This document shows positions 1 through 9,268 of a stretch of DNA of 64,000 bases, piece by piece. The position numbers and the translations under genes were made by a program. Source of the stretch: Flavobacteriia bacterium. GTDB taxonomy: Bacteria; Bacteroidota; Bacteroidia; Flavobacteriales; Flavobacteriaceae. Positions within the stretch are counted from its first letter, which is position 1; every line of letters begins with the position of its first letter. Under the pieces are notes generated by a model, which saw nothing but the letters and a program-made list of their open reading frames with translations, had not been told where the DNA came from and searched no databases. The stretch spans positions 62,001 to 126,000 of the forward strand of contig RDYL01000003.1 of assembly GCA_004293165.1 (NCBI GenBank), given 5' to 3'.

Positions 1-1
1 T

Positions 2-445
2 GTAGAAGGAAATATTGGTCGTCATGATACCAACCGTATGCGAATGGCGGTTCATGAAAGCGATGAAAAAGGAAAACCAGCGGTAACACATTATAAAGTT
101 TTAGAACGATTTGGATATGTAACTTTAGTTTCTTGTCAGTTAGAAACAGGAAGAACACACCAAATTCGTGTGCATATGAAACACATTGGTCACACGCTTT
201 TTAACGACGAACGTTACGGTGGTGATGCTATTTTAAAGGGAACTACGTTTACCAAATACAAGCAATTTGTAGATAATTGTTTTAAAGTATTACCAAGACA
301 AGCACTTCACGCGAAAACATTAGGGTTTGAACACCCAATAACAAAAGAATTTTTACGTTTTGATACGCCAATTCCACAAGATTTACAGGAATGTATTGAA
401 AAATGGCGTGTGTATTCAAAAGCACAAACATTTACAGAAGAATAA
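2..445 (+). CDS. RluA-family 23S rRNA pseudouridine synthase, C-terminal part
   Basis: Partial gene: the reading frame is open to the left edge of the window, so the start and the catalytic HRLD-type motif lie outside. The visible part has the family's GRTHQIRVHMKHIGHTL segment and the later LPRQALHAKTLGFEHP segment, both typical of RluA/RluC/RluD enzymes, which isomerise uridine to pseudouridine in large-subunit rRNA. An apparent ATG at 38 is internal, because in-frame coding continues upstream of it (VEGNIGRHDTNR). RluD is the likeliest subtype but cannot be fixed without the N-terminus. A strong hairpin follows the stop. Confidence 0.9.
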   Translation, partial: VEGNIGRHDTNRMRMAVHESDEKGKPAVTHYKVLERFGYVTLVSCQLETGRTHQIRVHMKHIGHTLFNDERYGGDAILKGTTFTKYKQFVDNCFKVLPRQALHAKTLGFEHPITKEFLRFDTPIPQDLQECIEKWRVYSKAQTFTEE

Positions 446-448
446 AAT

Positions 449-470
449 AAATCCCACTATTGTGGGATTT
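449..470. terminator. Bidirectional intrinsic terminator
   Basis: Perfect 9-bp stem AAATCCCAC/GTGGGATTT with a TATT loop, between the convergent pseudouridine synthase and the secreted protein gene at 476. The AT-rich flanks would serve both directions. Confidence 0.75.
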
Positions 471-475
471 ATTAG

Positions 476-955
476 TTAATTTAAAATAATTTCTGAATTT
501 GGAATCTGAAATAATTTTATAAAATAATTTTCTAAACAGTTTAAATTGATTAGATTTTTTTCGGTTGTATGAAAATTACTTTGTCCTATTCTTAAAACAT
601 AGTTTTCTAATCTATTATTTTTATTAGTTTCTCCTTCACCTTCAAAAATAATATCAGAAACAGTTACTATATATTTTTCGTCTATAATTTCTACAGTAAA
701 ATTCAAATTAAAGGATTGTTCAAAATACCAACCACCTCCTTTACAATCACAATTTAAATTTATTCCCTTACCTGAATTATCTTCCTTGTTTACAGAAATT
801 TTGGTATGATTTTTATCAATCAAATTTAAAATATCTGTTGAATTTGTTTTAAATCCTAATTGCCAAGTTACCTCTTTTCTTTCTGCTTTAAAATGATGAT
901 TTTGAGCAAAAGATAAAGATGTGATGAGCAATAAGCCGATAAAATACTTTTTCAT
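476..955 (-). CDS. Hypothetical secreted protein (159 aa)
   Basis: Not a family I recognise. It starts with a clear Sec signal peptide (MKKYFIGLLLITSLSFAQ), so it is probably periplasmic or exported. The mature part is about 140 residues with alternating hydrophobic and polar stretches that suggest beta structure, and it has a CDCKGGGWYFEQSF segment near residue 70 with two cysteines that could pair. It is a single gene convergent with the pseudouridine synthase and lies 52 bp downstream of the peroxidase gene on the same strand, so it may be co-transcribed with it. No function can be assigned. Confidence 0.7.
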   Translation of the reverse strand: MKKYFIGLLLITSLSFAQNHHFKAERKEVTWQLGFKTNSTDILNLIDKNHTKISVNKEDNSGKGINLNCDCKGGGWYFEQSFNLNFTVEIIDEKYIVTVSDIIFEGEGETNKNNRLENYVLRIGQSNFHTTEKNLINLNCLENYFIKLFQIPNSEIILN

Positions 956-1007
956 GCTTTTTATTTTAGTTTAGCAAATTTAAACTTTTTTAAAGGATAT
1001 TTAGAAA

Positions 1008-2189
1008 TTAATTAAAAGGATTTGACCATTTTTCATTAATATATACATCTGTTCCAGAAAGCGTTTTCAAAAAAGCTATCACAGCATTTACCTCAGTTGC
1101 CGTTAAATTTAATTGTTGTCCAACACCACCTGGGGTTAATCTTGGGTCTAAATTGTTATTTCCTGGCGCTAAGTTTATCGTCCCATAATGTCCAATAGCA
1201 GTCTGTAAATCTGATATTACTCCAGTATGCATCATTGGTCCGTTTTGAGTTCCATCTGTTCTAACTAAATTCCTTAAAGAAGGAGCTCTTGTATTTCCAG
1301 TATCTATTCCAGTTCTTGCAATTGTACCAATAATTCCATTGTTTAGAGTATTTGGATCTATGTCAAACTCAGGAGCTCTATGACAACCAGCACAACCCAA
1401 ACCTCCAGAAGTTCTTACGCCACTAGTATTAAAAACAGGAGGCGATAAAAATAAATTTTTACCTTGGTTTTCTTGTGCTGTGAAATTTGAGAAAGGTTGT
1501 CCGTCATTATTAGCTAATGCTCTTCCTGCATCGTATTTTGAATCAAAAGATTGAATGCTTCTAATAAACTGTGCTAATGCACTTTGAATTTTTACCTCTG
1601 TAATTTCTTCTGATCCATAAACAAACTTGAAAAGTTCTTTGTAATACCCAATTCCATTTAATCTAGTAATTAAATTATCAAAGGTCAAATCACCATTTAA
1701 TCCACTAAAGCCCATTTCTCCATGATCTTTAATAGGCATGGTAGTTTGCGTTTCTAAATTTAAAGCGCGTTCATTCCAAAAGAATTTAGTTTCTGTAGCA
1801 AATCTAGAATTAATTAAACGCATCGAATGCCTTCCAGTTGTTCCATTAACACCTGAACTTGCCACATTGGTATCACTAAATGCAAATTCTTGCTTGTGAC
1901 AACTTGAACACGAAATAGTATTATTGGATGATAAATTTTTATCATAAAATAAAACGCGTCCTAAAGTAGCCCCTTTATCAGTAATTGAATTTCCTTGGGA
2001 ATTGTCTTTAGTGATATAGGGTGGAACTGTTTGATTTCCATAATTTGCTAAATTATTTAAATCTAAAGACGAGCCAAATTCAGCTTCTACAAACGGATAA
2101 GTAGCGATATCTTCGTAATTGTCATCTGAATTGTTACAAGAAGTCAATCCGAATATAGTCAATAGACTGACCATAATTTGATTTTTCAT
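1008..2189 (-). CDS. Di-haem cytochrome c peroxidase family lipoprotein
   Basis: Member of the CcpA/MauG family, which reduces hydrogen peroxide in the periplasm using electrons from c-type cytochromes or modifies protein substrates. Two haem c attachment motifs are visible: C94-SS-C97-H98 and C266-AG-C269-H270. The N-terminus is a lipoprotein signal with a lipobox ending at Cys18, so it is likely anchored to a membrane facing the periplasm. Length (393 aa) is normal for the family. The His/Met distal ligands that separate CcpA from MauG types cannot be settled by eye. It stands alone, with no mau genes nearby. Confidence 0.88.
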   Translation of the reverse strand: MKNQIMVSLLTIFGLTSCNNSDDNYEDIATYPFVEAEFGSSLDLNNLANYGNQTVPPYITKDNSQGNSITDKGATLGRVLFYDKNLSSNNTISCSSCHKQEFAFSDTNVASSGVNGTTGRHSMRLINSRFATETKFFWNERALNLETQTTMPIKDHGEMGFSGLNGDLTFDNLITRLNGIGYYKELFKFVYGSEEITEVKIQSALAQFIRSIQSFDSKYDAGRALANNDGQPFSNFTAQENQGKNLFLSPPVFNTSGVRTSGGLGCAGCHRAPEFDIDPNTLNNGIIGTIARTGIDTGNTRAPSLRNLVRTDGTQNGPMMHTGVISDLQTAIGHYGTINLAPGNNNLDPRLTPGGVGQQLNLTATEVNAVIAFLKTLSGTDVYINEKWSNPFN

Positions 2190-2282
2190 ATGCTTAGTAT
2201 TTAAGTTATTATTTCTTTAGACAACATAAAATAAAAAAGGTTTAATGTAAGAGCATGTTTTTTTTATACTTTAAAATATTCC

Positions 2283-2290
2283 TATATTTG
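2283..2290 (+). promoter_or_regulatory. -7 box of the fabG promoter
   Basis: TATATTTG, an exact match to the Bacteroidota -7 consensus TAnnTTTG, 36 bp before the ATG at 2327. It lies downstream of the earlier in-frame ATG at 2255, which argues against that longer start. Confidence 0.65.
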
Positions 2291-2326
2291 GACTTTATTT
2301 TAAACAAACTAACACGAATATTGACC

Positions 2327-3073
2327 ATGAAATTATTAGAAGGAAAAGTTGCCATTATTACAGGTGCAAGCCGTGGAATTGGTAGTGGGATAGCAAAAAT
2401 TTTTGCAGAACAAGGCGCTAATGTTGCTTTTACCTATAGTTCGTCTGTAGAATCGGCTTTGGCTTTAGAAAATGAATTAAACGCTTTAGGAATTAAAGCT
2501 AAAGGATACAAATCAAACGCTGCCGATTTTAATGAAGCACAAAAATTAGTAGATGATGTAATTGCTGAATTTGGAACTATTGATGTATTAATCAATAATG
2601 CAGGAATTACAAAAGATAACTTATTAATGCGTATGTCGGAAGAAGATTTTGACAAAGTAATCGAAATCAACTTAAAGTCAGTTTTTAATATGACTAAGGC
2701 TGTTCAAAAAATTATGTTGAAAAACCGTAAAGGTTCTATCGTAAATATGAGTAGTGTAGTAGGAGTAAAAGGGAATGCTGGTCAAGCTAATTATGCTGCT
2801 TCTAAAGCTGGTATGAACGGATTTACAAAATCTATCGCCTTAGAATTAGGTTCAAGAAATATTCGTTGCAACGCAATAGCTCCAGGTTTTATTGAAACAG
2901 AAATGACTGCTAAATTGAATGAAGATGTAGTAAAAGGCTGGAGAGAAGCTATTCCTTTAAAAAGGGGTGGAACTCCAGAGGATGTAGCAAACGTTTGTGT
3001 TTTCTTAGCTTCTGACATGAGTGCTTATGTAACGGGTCAAGTTATTAATGTTGATGGAGGAATGCTGACATAA
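2327..3073 (+). CDS. fabG: 3-oxoacyl-[acyl-carrier-protein] reductase
   Basis: NADPH-dependent reductase of the fatty acid elongation cycle, from the short-chain dehydrogenase superfamily (248 aa, standard length). The nucleotide-binding TGASRGIG motif is at residues 12-19, NNAG follows near residue 90, and the catalytic Tyr/Lys pair lies in YAASK (Tyr156, Lys160) after the serine in NMSSVVG. The C-terminus has the FabG-type VTGQVINVDGGM segment. The frame is open from an ATG at 2255, but the 24 extra residues are hydrophobic, not family-like, and precede the predicted promoter. The VWA-protein gene starts 32 bp downstream and may be read through. Confidence 0.93.
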   Translation: MKLLEGKVAIITGASRGIGSGIAKIFAEQGANVAFTYSSSVESALALENELNALGIKAKGYKSNAADFNEAQKLVDDVIAEFGTIDVLINNAGITKDNLLMRMSEEDFDKVIEINLKSVFNMTKAVQKIMLKNRKGSIVNMSSVVGVKGNAGQANYAASKAGMNGFTKSIALELGSRNIRCNAIAPGFIETEMTAKLNEDVVKGWREAIPLKRGGTPEDVANVCVFLASDMSAYVTGQVINVDGGMLT

Positions 3074-3105
3074 AAATATAATTACTTTTAACAATTCATA
3101 AAAAA

Positions 3106-5133
3106 ATGACGACAACTACCATTTTATTTCTATTATTATCAGTAATTATTGCTGCTGGATTGTCGTTTTATCAATATTTATATAAAGTCAAAAATCAGTC
3201 AAAATTGTATTGGTTTTTGGCTTTTTTACGTTTTGTTAGTCTGTTTTCTATCTTTTTATTGCTAATCAACCCAATTATTAGCCGAAAAATCAACGAAATC
3301 AAGAAAGCACCTTTGCCTATTGTTGTGGATAATTCCAAATCAATTACCGAATTAAAAGCAATTAAAGAAGCAGCTGAATTATATCTTAAAATTGTTGAAA
3401 ACAAAGCGATTGCCGAAAAATACGATGTGCAATTATTTTCATTTGATGATGAATTTAAGTCACTCGAACAATTAGATTTTAAAGGAAATCAATCGCATAT
3501 TGATGGTGTTGCTAAAAATTTAAAACAGTTATATAGAAACACAAATTATCCTGTAGTTTTATTTACTGATGGAAACCAAACCATGGGAAATGATTATGTG
3601 TTCAGCTTTCAGGAAAATACAAGTGTCTTACCCGTTGTTTTAGGGGATACCACTACGGTTTTCGATTTAAAAATCAATCAAATTAACGTTAATAAATACG
3701 CGTTTTTAAAGAATAAATTTCCAGTTGAAGTATTCTTGCAATACAATGGCAATCAAACTATTTCAACAACTTTCGCTATTCAGAATGGTAATCAAACCAT
3801 TTATAAACAAACTGTTAGTTTTTCGAAAGATAAAAGAGCACAGTCTATTTCTATTTTGTTAAATGCAGACAAAGTTGGGATTGCAAAATATAAAGCCTTA
3901 ATTTCTTCCAATATAAAAGAGAAAAACACGGTTAATAACACCAAAAATTTTGCAGTAGAAGTTATTGATCAACGTAGTGAAATTGCTTTAATTTCCGCAA
4001 TAAATCATCCAGATTTAGGTGTTTTAAAGCGAAGTATCGAAACTAATCAACAACGCAAAGTTTCCATCCTAAAACCAGATGAAGTAAAGTCATTACAGAA
4101 TTATAATATTTTGGTTTTATATCAGCCAACCACTTCTTTTAAAGCTATTTTTGAACAAAATAAAGCAGCCCAGATTAACACTTTTGTCATCACAGGAACT
4201 GCAACCGATTTTAATTTTTTAAACCAAGTCCAAAGCGATTTGTTATTTAAAATGTCGGCACAAAAAGAAGATTATTTGGCTACTTATGAATCGAACTTTA
4301 ATTTGTTTTCGCAAGCTAATATTGGTTTTGAAAATTTTCCTCCTTTGGAACATAATTTTGGTGCAATTTCAATAAAAAGTAACGTAAATACCTTACTTTC
4401 TGCTAGAATTCGAAATGTACAATTACCAAATCCATTGTTAACTTTTACTGAAAATGGAAGCAAAAGAAATGCTTATTTATTAGGTGAAAACATCTGGAAA
4501 TGGCGCTTGGAAAACAAATTAAATAAAAAGTCTTTTGAAGATTTTGATTTGTTTACTGATAAAATTATTCAGTTTTTAGTAACAAACGCTTCAAAAAAGA
4601 ATTTAAACGTAACGTATGCAAGTTTTTATAATTCAGGTGAAAACATAGAAATTATAGCCGAATATTTCAATAAAAACTATGAGTTTGACGATAAAGCTCA
4701 ACTAACAATTCAAGTTGTAAATTCTAAAACAAAAGCTGCTAAGAAATACGATTTACTCAAAGCTACAAATTCATTTAAAGTTAATTTAGACGGATTAGAA
4801 GCTGGAAATTATACTTTTAAGGTGACTGAAAAACAATCGAATTCAAGTTTTTCTGGATCTTTTGAAGTGTTAGATTTTGAAATTGAAAAACAATTCGTAA
4901 ATCCAGATAAGAATAGATTAGAACAATTGGCTTCCAATACCAACGGAGCTGTTTTTTATCCAAATCAAATAGAGAAATTAATTCAATCGTTAATTGAAAA
5001 CGAAAATTACATTCCAACACAAAAAGAAACTATTAAAAAGACTCCACTAATCGATTGGATTTGGTTACTTGTTTTAGTTGTACTTTCTTTAGCTACTGAA
5101 TGGTTTGTTAGAAAGTATAATGGATTGTTATAA
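3106..5133 (+). CDS. VWA-domain membrane protein (675 aa)
   Basis: Two N-terminal membrane segments (about residues 5-25 and 36-60) are followed by a von Willebrand A-like domain. It opens with IVVDNSKSI, a DxSxS metal-ion (MIDAS) motif near residue 75, and has VVLFTDGNQTMG further on. The rest looks like beta-sandwich domains, and a last membrane helix (DWIWLLVLVVLSLATEW) sits near the C-terminus. The layout resembles Bacteroidota BatA-like or large VWA proteins with a non-catalytic glutamine-amidotransferase-like fold. Function is unknown; a periplasmic binding or scaffold role is an inference. It follows fabG and converges with the epimerase gene. Confidence 0.72.
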   Translation: MTTTTILFLLLSVIIAAGLSFYQYLYKVKNQSKLYWFLAFLRFVSLFSIFLLLINPIISRKINEIKKAPLPIVVDNSKSITELKAIKEAAELYLKIVENKAIAEKYDVQLFSFDDEFKSLEQLDFKGNQSHIDGVAKNLKQLYRNTNYPVVLFTDGNQTMGNDYVFSFQENTSVLPVVLGDTTTVFDLKINQINVNKYAFLKNKFPVEVFLQYNGNQTISTTFAIQNGNQTIYKQTVSFSKDKRAQSISILLNADKVGIAKYKALISSNIKEKNTVNNTKNFAVEVIDQRSEIALISAINHPDLGVLKRSIETNQQRKVSILKPDEVKSLQNYNILVLYQPTTSFKAIFEQNKAAQINTFVITGTATDFNFLNQVQSDLLFKMSAQKEDYLATYESNFNLFSQANIGFENFPPLEHNFGAISIKSNVNTLLSARIRNVQLPNPLLTFTENGSKRNAYLLGENIWKWRLENKLNKKSFEDFDLFTDKIIQFLVTNASKKNLNVTYASFYNSGENIEIIAEYFNKNYEFDDKAQLTIQVVNSKTKAAKKYDLLKATNSFKVNLDGLEAGNYTFKVTEKQSNSSFSGSFEVLDFEIEKQFVNPDKNRLEQLASNTNGAVFYPNQIEKLIQSLIENENYIPTQKETIKKTPLIDWIWLLVLVVLSLATEWFVRKYNGLL

Positions 5134-5976
5134 AAGGCTTATTATAATTTCTCTTTGAAAAACACCATTTTTTTCTAACAACTGAATACCTTCTTTTTCC
5201 ATTAAATTTCCATTGTGATTTGAATTATCGGCTAAACCACACCAAGGTTCAATGCACAAAAATGGCGCATTTGGTTTTGTCCAAATCCCTAAATAAGGAA
5301 ATCCTTTAAAATTAACAGAAAGAAAAGGTTGGTTCTTTTTCAAAAGAGTTAGGTTGTTGGATTTCAAATGTTTAAAAACCAAAGCGTCTTTCTCAAAATA
5401 CGAATAATCTAAATTAATTTGTCCGTTTTCAGAATGTATTTTTCTGTATGAATTGTTAAACTGTTCATTTTCTAATTCATAGGATACAAATTCTTCTGCT
5501 TCATTAAATTGTAAGGAATAATCTGAAAATGAATCTTCAATGGTAAATGCAGGATGTGCTCCAATGGAAAATGGCATAGTTACATTCGATTTATTTTCAA
5601 CAGAATATTTCATTTTTAATTCATTTCCGTCTAATTCATATTCCAATTGTAATTGAAACTCAAACGGATAATTTTTCAAAGTTTCGGAATTACTTTCTAA
5701 GACAAAAACAACAGAATTTTCGGTTTGATTCAGAATTTGAAATTCGAAATTTCTTGCGAAGCCGTGTCGTGGTAATTCATAAGTTTTATCAGCAATGGTG
5801 TAAGCATCATTTTTTAATCTTCCTACAATAGGAAATAAAATGGGTGACGTTTTATTCCAATGGGTTTCATCAACCGTCCAAATATAATTTTGGTGATCTT
5901 TTTCTAAACGAATTAATTCGGCACCAAGAGAATCAATTGATGCCGAAATTTTAGTATTTGAAAGTGTAATTATCAT
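5128..5976 (-). CDS. Aldose 1-epimerase family protein (GalM/LacX-like)
   Basis: Galactose-mutarotase fold enzyme, expected to interconvert anomers of aldohexoses or hexose 6-phosphates. It shows the family's RHGFARN and IGAHPAF segments (putative catalytic histidines), and the acidic residue in CIEPWCGLAD near the end fits the catalytic glutamate. Length from the chosen start is 282 aa. The open frame extends upstream to 6093, but MIITLSNTKIS at 5976 matches family N-termini and sits just after the stop of the gene at 5979, so this is the better start. The last few bases overlap the end of the convergent VWA gene. Confidence 0.82.
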   Translation of the reverse strand: MIITLSNTKISASIDSLGAELIRLEKDHQNYIWTVDETHWNKTSPILFPIVGRLKNDAYTIADKTYELPRHGFARNFEFQILNQTENSVVFVLESNSETLKNYPFEFQLQLEYELDGNELKMKYSVENKSNVTMPFSIGAHPAFTIEDSFSDYSLQFNEAEEFVSYELENEQFNNSYRKIHSENGQINLDYSYFEKDALVFKHLKSNNLTLLKKNQPFLSVNFKGFPYLGIWTKPNAPFLCIEPWCGLADNSNHNGNLMEKEGIQLLEKNGVFQREIIISLL

Positions 5977-5978
5977 AA

Positions 5979-7523
5979 TTAATCTTCTGAAATTCCTTTC
6001 CAAGTTCTTATTACTTTGGATAAAAAGAAAAGTGTTAGAATTGATAAAACAAAGTTTAAACAAAACATATGAAATACATGATCTTCCATCCATTCATATT
6101 CTGGTGATGTGTAGTTATAATTGTATCTATGTTCACCTCTTAAGTAATGTTCTTGAATTAAGAAATAAATTAATGGAATAATTCCTATGAAAGACCATAA
6201 AAATAAATTCAATGCAATTCTACTGAGTTGTAAATTCTTTTTGTTGAAATATATTAAGAAGAAATAAAACATTATCCCTAGAATAGTAAATAAAATTAAA
6301 TAAGCATACATATCTCCTACGCCTGTAATTGCTGTTAAAATACCGTAAACAATGTTAATAACACCAGTTGTAACAACTGCAATCAACCAACTTTTTCCAG
6401 TTGTAACACGAAAAGAAAAAATCAAAATAGACAATCCAAAGGCACCATATAAAAATCCTAAAATAATTTCAATTTTGAAAAAGGAATCTGTGTGTGCTTC
6501 TGAAACCATGTCATATTTGTCTTTTAGTACATCCTGTTGTACAAAATACTTCGAATACTTACGTTCGCCATTGCCAATTTTTGTTGCATAGTCATAATTA
6601 TTATAGGAATTATCAGTTTCATATTGTTTTAAATAAGGTTGAATGTATAAAAATTCATCAGATTCTGGAGCTTTGTAAACAATTTCAAACCATTTATCCA
6701 TATTTAAATTAGTGGCTAAATCATGTTCTCTAATCAGGCTTAAGTAATTGTCCATTAATTTTTTAACTTCAGCTTGATTGTCCTGATGTAGCCAATTTTG
6801 AACTTGAATTTTATTTAACGAATCTTGTTCTCTTGAAATCACAGTGAATTCAAATGTATTACGATTAACTAATGAAAATTGGTCGTATTTTTTTCCGTTA
6901 AAGATGATGTGGTTTTTATAAGTGTATCCAGAAACCGCCTCAACTGCTAAACTTTCTTGTTCAGTGGAATATGCCGCAGTATTTGCATCTTCGGGATTAT
7001 AATTAAGTGTCACTTTATTCCCTAAACTATCAATTAATCCAGAGGCTAATGAATCTATTTCTGTTTCACCAAAACTTCCATCTATAAACATATCAGCGGT
7101 AGCAATAGTTTTGCAACGATTGGTTGTTTCTTCAAGAGAATAATAATTTTTTTGATGCAATTGTTTCCCAACAGAAAATGGTATGTAGAATGTAATTAAT
7201 AATGCACTAACAACAAATATTTGCAACCATTCGTAAAACAAACTATATTTTGATTTACTGTAAAACGATTTCAATGAATTGTTTTTAAAATAGTTAATCA
7301 GCCATAAAATAATTATAATTATAACAAGCAAAACACCAAATAGTATGCAAGTTACTTCAATATCTAAATTATTTCTGTTCGAAAAATCGATGGTTCCATC
7401 TAAATAGCCTAAACCAAAAAAGATGAGGTGGAGTAGTAATCCAATGGCAACCATAGGAACAAATTTGGTGTTCCAAAGCAATGGATATTTTAATAATAAT
7501 TTTTTCTGTATATCTTTAAACAT
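5979..7523 (-). CDS. Multi-spanning membrane protein, probable partner of the adjacent ABC ATPase
   Basis: 514 aa with about three membrane segments near the N-terminus (residues 20-130), a large extracytoplasmic region (about 130-350), and about five more segments to the C-terminus. I recognise no named domain. It begins 13 bp after the ABC ATPase gene and has the TM-loop-TM layout of some ABC-2 type permeases, so a permease role is reasonable but inferred only from context. An epimerase gene follows within 3 bp, indicating one transcript. Confidence 0.65.
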   Translation of the reverse strand: MFKDIQKKLLLKYPLLWNTKFVPMVAIGLLLHLIFFGLGYLDGTIDFSNRNNLDIEVTCILFGVLLVIIIIILWLINYFKNNSLKSFYSKSKYSLFYEWLQIFVVSALLITFYIPFSVGKQLHQKNYYSLEETTNRCKTIATADMFIDGSFGETEIDSLASGLIDSLGNKVTLNYNPEDANTAAYSTEQESLAVEAVSGYTYKNHIIFNGKKYDQFSLVNRNTFEFTVISREQDSLNKIQVQNWLHQDNQAEVKKLMDNYLSLIREHDLATNLNMDKWFEIVYKAPESDEFLYIQPYLKQYETDNSYNNYDYATKIGNGERKYSKYFVQQDVLKDKYDMVSEAHTDSFFKIEIILGFLYGAFGLSILIFSFRVTTGKSWLIAVVTTGVINIVYGILTAITGVGDMYAYLILFTILGIMFYFFLIYFNKKNLQLSRIALNLFLWSFIGIIPLIYFLIQEHYLRGEHRYNYNYTSPEYEWMEDHVFHMFCLNFVLSILTLFFLSKVIRTWKGISED

Positions 7524-7535
7524 GATTTTATTTTT

Positions 7536-8678
7536 TTAGTTCACAAAAAAGCGACGTGTTGAATTTGAAATATTTCGCATATAAGTCATTGGAATCGATT
7601 GGTTTATAACCACTTTCAAGAAATCGTTCATTTGAATATTTTCTGGAAAAGTTGCAATAAAAGTTCCACCATTTTGTTCCAAAGAAATTAATTCTAAAGC
7701 GGTAAAAGCTTGTTTTAAATCGCTTAAATTCAATGAACTTTCGAATTCGATAATGCAATTTTTTGCTACATCATTTTCGGTATTCAAATTCTTTTGCGAA
7801 CCACGTTTTAAGAAAACCACTTGATTTGATGTTTTTTCCACTTCATACAATTGTTGCGAACTCAACACAATTGCGATAGGTCTAAAAGCCGAATTAGCGA
7901 TGTTTCTAAAATCGTCTAAAATGGTTTGTTGTGCTAAAATATCTAAGTTTGCCAAAGGTTCGTCAATCAATAAAATCTTTGGTTTACGAAGTAACATTCG
8001 GGCCAATTCGAAACGCATTTTGTAACCAGAAGACAAATTATTCCAGTAATGCTTTCTAAATTTTCGCAATCCTAAACGCGTGATGACTAAATCGACTACC
8101 AAATTATTTTCTTCTGGCGAATAGCCGTAGCAACTTGCAGTGAATTCTAAATTTTCGTACATAGAACCTCGCCAAGTGTCAGTTCGTTGTGGAATGTAGA
8201 CTAATTTTGTTCGCAAATCATACAAATCATCGTATTCAAATTGGTAATTTATGGTTCCAGAAGTTGGATGCAATTCACCACATAAGCTACGAAGTAAAGT
8301 AGTTTTTCCGTTTCCATTTTCGCCAACCAAACCAATGATTTCACCTGTTTTAATATCTAAGTTAATCGGACCTAATCCAAAAGAAGCATTGTAAATTTTT
8401 TGTAGATTTTTAACTGAAATAATTGTTTGATGATAATGGCATTCTTTTTTATTTAAAAACGCGTAAAGTTCATCTAACAAGGATTTTAAGCGTGTTTTTT
8501 TATCTTCGTCTTCTTTTTCATTATGGTCTAACCAATTTAAAAATTCATTGGTTTTAGTGTAAAAATCAATGTTTTCCGTATCTAAAGCAAAATCGATTAC
8601 TCGTTTTATGGTTTGATTGAAGTCGTTAAATTCGAGAAGTTCTTGCACCTCGCGGAATTGTTTTTCAAATTCGGTCAT
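7536..8678 (-). CDS. ABC transporter ATP-binding protein with N-terminal extension
   Basis: Residues 1-115 are a helical, charged extension (start MTEFEKQFREVQELLEF) that ordinary ABC subunits lack. The nucleotide-binding domain follows: Walker A in GENGNGKTTL, Walker B in KILLIDEPLANLD, and a Q-loop in VYIPQRTDTW. The signature is LSSGYK rather than LSGGQ, a variant seen in some export ATPases. About 90 residues follow the D-loop, as in multidrug/ABC-2 ATPases. With the membrane protein immediately downstream it probably forms an ABC-2 like complex; the substrate is unknown. It starts 5 bp after the GNAT gene. Confidence 0.85.
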   Translation of the reverse strand: MTEFEKQFREVQELLEFNDFNQTIKRVIDFALDTENIDFYTKTNEFLNWLDHNEKEDEDKKTRLKSLLDELYAFLNKKECHYHQTIISVKNLQKIYNASFGLGPINLDIKTGEIIGLVGENGNGKTTLLRSLCGELHPTSGTINYQFEYDDLYDLRTKLVYIPQRTDTWRGSMYENLEFTASCYGYSPEENNLVVDLVITRLGLRKFRKHYWNNLSSGYKMRFELARMLLRKPKILLIDEPLANLDILAQQTILDDFRNIANSAFRPIAIVLSSQQLYEVEKTSNQVVFLKRGSQKNLNTENDVAKNCIIEFESSLNLSDLKQAFTALELISLEQNGGTFIATFPENIQMNDFLKVVINQSIPMTYMRNISNSTRRFFVN

Positions 8679-8683
8679 ATATT

Positions 8684-9244
8684 TTATTTTATAAAATTTC
8701 GTTTTAGTAAACCATACATTACGGTATCGGTAAATTCGTTATTATAGTAAAAATCTTCTTTAAAATGAGCTTCTTTTACAAAGCCAACTTTTTGTAAAAC
8801 ACGTTCCGAGGCAACATGTCTTGAATCTATAACTGCAACAATAGAATGAAAATTTAAGGTGTTGAAAGCAAAATTTAATAATGTTTTCACCGCTTCGGTA
8901 ACATACCCTTTTCCCCAATGCTCGGATGTAATCATATAGCCTAACTCAGTTCTAAAATGTTCAGGTTGTGTTCTATAAAAGCCCATAATTCCGATGCATT
9001 TATCACTTCCTTTTTCGGTTACTGCCCAATTGATATCTAAATTTTCGTCTATTTTGTCGTTAATCATTTTAATGTGCGCCAAAGCACCTTCAATATCTAC
9101 AACCAAAGGTCTCGGAATAAATTTCATAGTTTCAGGATTCCCTCGAAATACTATAATTTCAGGAGCATCTTCATGGGTTAATTTTCGAAAACGTAAACGT
9201 TCAGATTCAAGTATAGGAAAAGGTGAGAAGTTAAGTTGTAGCAT
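8684..9244 (-). CDS. GNAT N-acetyltransferase, RimJ/RimL-like
   Basis: Full-length (186 aa) acetyl-CoA dependent acetyltransferase. It opens with the RimJ/RimL-type ESERLRFRKLTHEDAPEI, has ELGYMITSEHWGKGYVTEAV where the Q/RxxGxG/A acetyl-CoA pyrophosphate loop is expected (HWGKGYVTEA), and ends with SERVLQKVGFV, the conserved family segment. Substrate may be a ribosomal protein N-terminus, an amino acid or an aminoglycoside-like amine; sequence alone does not say. It is tightly packed with the ABC ATPase gene downstream and 24 bp from the DUF2238 gene upstream. Confidence 0.87.
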   Translation of the reverse strand: MLQLNFSPFPILESERLRFRKLTHEDAPEIIVFRGNPETMKFIPRPLVVDIEGALAHIKMINDKIDENLDINWAVTEKGSDKCIGIMGFYRTQPEHFRTELGYMITSEHWGKGYVTEAVKTLLNFAFNTLNFHSIVAVIDSRHVASERVLQKVGFVKEAHFKEDFYYNNEFTDTVMYGLLKRNFIK

Positions 9245-9268
9245 TTATTTTTTATAATTTGAATCTTG

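Noticed and set aside
2255-2326. N-terminal extension of fabG
   Set aside because: Hydrophobic residues unlike FabG, and the -7 box lies downstream of that start.
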